Shown: positions 15,284 through 16,256 of the stretch, one piece after another
Layout of the letters: each line of letters opens with the position of its first letter
Position numbering within the stretch: position 1 is the first letter of the stretch
From: an uncultured Flavobacteriia bacterium
Lineage (GTDB): Bacteria; Bacteroidota; Bacteroidia; Flavobacteriales_D; Crocinitomicaceae
Direction of reading: 5' to 3'
Assembly (NCBI GenBank): GCA_903930085.1
Contig: CAIYXD010000043.1
Location: 1-16,256 of the forward strand
DNA: 16,256 nt
Made by a program: the position numbers and the translations under genes
Notes under the pieces: generated by a model
Databases searched by the model: none
Told to the model about the DNA's origin: nothing
The model's input: only the letters and a program-made list of their open reading frames with translations

Positions 15284-15757
15284 CTACTTAATTTTTCCGA
15301 AACTAAATTTACTCTGTAATAAGTAACTATAAATTACAGAAATAACCATTGTCAATAATCGTGATAAAGTTGGGTAAAAACCCATTAAATCAACTAAAAT
15401 CTTCATGCATATATAACTTAGAACTATTGCACCAATAGCGACTAATAAGTAACGAATAAACTGTGTTTTGCCTGATAAATTAGAATCTTGAAAAGTAATA
15501 AACTTATTTAATAAAAAACCAGATATAAAAGTTATTGGAAAAACAAAAAATAAAGATGCGATGTGGGGGCTTAAAACAACAAAAAATAAATCAATATCTT
15601 GCTTGCATAGTACAAAATGAAAAAATGAAAAGTACAATATTAAATCAAAAAGCAAGTTTCCACCACCACAAATCGCATAACGGTATGTTTTTAAAGGAAT
15701 GAATCTTTTAAAAATAAAGTAAAAAGAATCTATAAATGAAATCAGTAATTTAATCAT
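15284..15757 (-). CDS. GtrA-family multi-pass membrane protein
   Basis: This small hydrophobic protein has four predicted membrane segments and the GtrA-like features YRYAICGGGNLLFDLILYFSFFH near the N-terminus and SGFLLNKFITF in the middle, plus RYLLVAIGAIVLSYICMKILVD. The family is associated with moving or flipping lipid-linked sugars for cell-surface polysaccharide. I chose the ATG at 15757-15755 (157 residues) instead of the in-frame ATG at 15775, because a perfect -7 box ends at 15773 and would place transcription start near 15766, past the upstream ATG. It is convergent with the histidine kinase; in the 69 bases between them I see no clear terminator. Confidence 0.8.
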   Translation of the reverse strand: MIKLLISFIDSFYFIFKRFIPLKTYRYAICGGGNLLFDLILYFSFFHFVLCKQDIDLFFVVLSPHIASLFFVFPITFISGFLLNKFITFQDSNLSGKTQFIRYLLVAIGAIVLSYICMKILVDLMGFYPTLSRLLTMVISVIYSYLLQSKFSFGKIK

Positions 15758-15772
15758 GGAATTTAAGTGAAT

Positions 15773-15780
15773 CAAAAATA
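15773..15780 (-). promoter_or_regulatory. Bacteroidota -7 box for the GtrA-family gene
   Basis: The minus strand reads TATTTTTG, 8 of 8 to TAnnTTTG. A partial -33 (TTAG instead of TTTG) lies 19 bases upstream. It overlaps the upstream candidate ATG at 15775 and so favours the start at 15757. Confidence 0.5.
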
Positions 15781-15878
15781 CTGATTTTTTGTTGAACTAC
15801 TAAAAACTTTAAAATAAAATTAAATAAGAGCAGCAATTTTTCGGGCCTTTAGATTGGATACAAAAAGGGTTTAAAAAA

Positions 15879-15910
15879 AAATCCCGACTCATAATAATGA
15901 ATCGGGATTT
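15879..15910 (-). terminator. Intrinsic terminator of the rRNA operon
   Basis: AAATCCCGACTCA (15879-15891) pairs with TGAATCGGGATTT (15898-15910) with one wobble pair and a 6-nt loop. In the minus direction it continues into a run of T's. It lies directly after the 5S rRNA. Confidence 0.88.
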
Positions 15911-15911
15911 A

Positions 15912-16026
<115 letters not shown>

Positions 16027-16123
16027 AGCGTTGGGATCACTATTCTACGAATAGAACATTGAAACACGAATGTTTTAGATTGATATATCGGATGACTGAA
16101 GCAGTAAAATAATGTATTAGAAG

Positions 16124-16256
16124 AGTCTATAAATCTACGGGTAATTAGTACTACTCGGCTGTGACATTACTGTCTTTACACCTGTAGCCTATCAACGTGG
16201 TAGTCTTCCACGGCCCTTAAAAGAAATCTCATCTTGAGGCGAGTTTCGTGCTTAGA
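16124..16256 (-). rRNA. rrl: 23S ribosomal RNA, 3' end only, runs off window
   Basis: The minus strand carries the highly conserved 3' terminal part of 23S rRNA: TCTAAGCACGAAACTCGCC, CAAGATGAGATTTC, AAGGGCCGTGGAAGACTACC, ACGTTGATAGGCTACAGGTG and GAGTAGTACTAATTACCCG. The 3' end is estimated at about 16124, by the distance from ACTAAT to the end in E. coli 23S. The 97-base spacer to 5S holds no tRNA. The rest of the gene lies to the right of the window. Confidence 0.92.

Overview
The window looks like part of the chromosome of an AT-rich member of the Bacteroidota, most likely Flavobacteriales. The signs are several type IX secretion (T9SS) sorting domains, a TonB-dependent receptor with an N-terminal carboxypeptidase-regulatory-like domain, a fused DAHP synthase/chorismate mutase, promoters that fit the TAnnTTTG -7 box, and few recognisable Shine-Dalgarno sites. 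I cannot name the genus from this sequence alone.

Layout. (1) 1-1542, minus strand: shikimate/aromatic amino-acid genes, a DAHP synthase-chorismate mutase fusion followed by the start of aroA, which runs off the left edge. (2) 1789-5473, plus strand: a tightly overlapping three-gene unit encoding a secreted CotH-like kinase with a T9SS signal, a lipoprotein, and a DUF2490-like outer-membrane barrel. (3) 5478-6826, minus strand: an orphan RprY-type response regulator overlapping tsaB. (4) 6827-7228: a 402-bp divergent region holding a compact promoter-plus-terminator unit on the minus strand, either a small RNA or an attenuated leader of the regulator. (5) 7229-15214, plus strand: a PhoB-type response regulator, a TonB-dependent receptor, a secreted beta-helix/PKD protein with a T9SS signal, a second closely related PhoB-type regulator, and a PhoR-like histidine kinase. 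(6) 15284-16256, minus strand: the 3' end of an rRNA operon (23S, 5S, terminator), then a GtrA-family membrane protein.

The most interesting part is region 5. Two paralogous regulators with nearly identical DNA-recognition segments bracket an outer-membrane receptor and a large secreted protein, and only one kinase is adjacent. The regions upstream of the first regulator, the receptor and the secreted protein share short sequence elements that could be a common operator. A surface nutrient-acquisition module, perhaps for phosphate because the RR/HK pair resembles PhoB/PhoR, is a reasonable inference, but the substrate is not shown by the sequence. The other two points of interest are the short RNA unit at about 6880-6956 and the CotH/lipoprotein/barrel operon.
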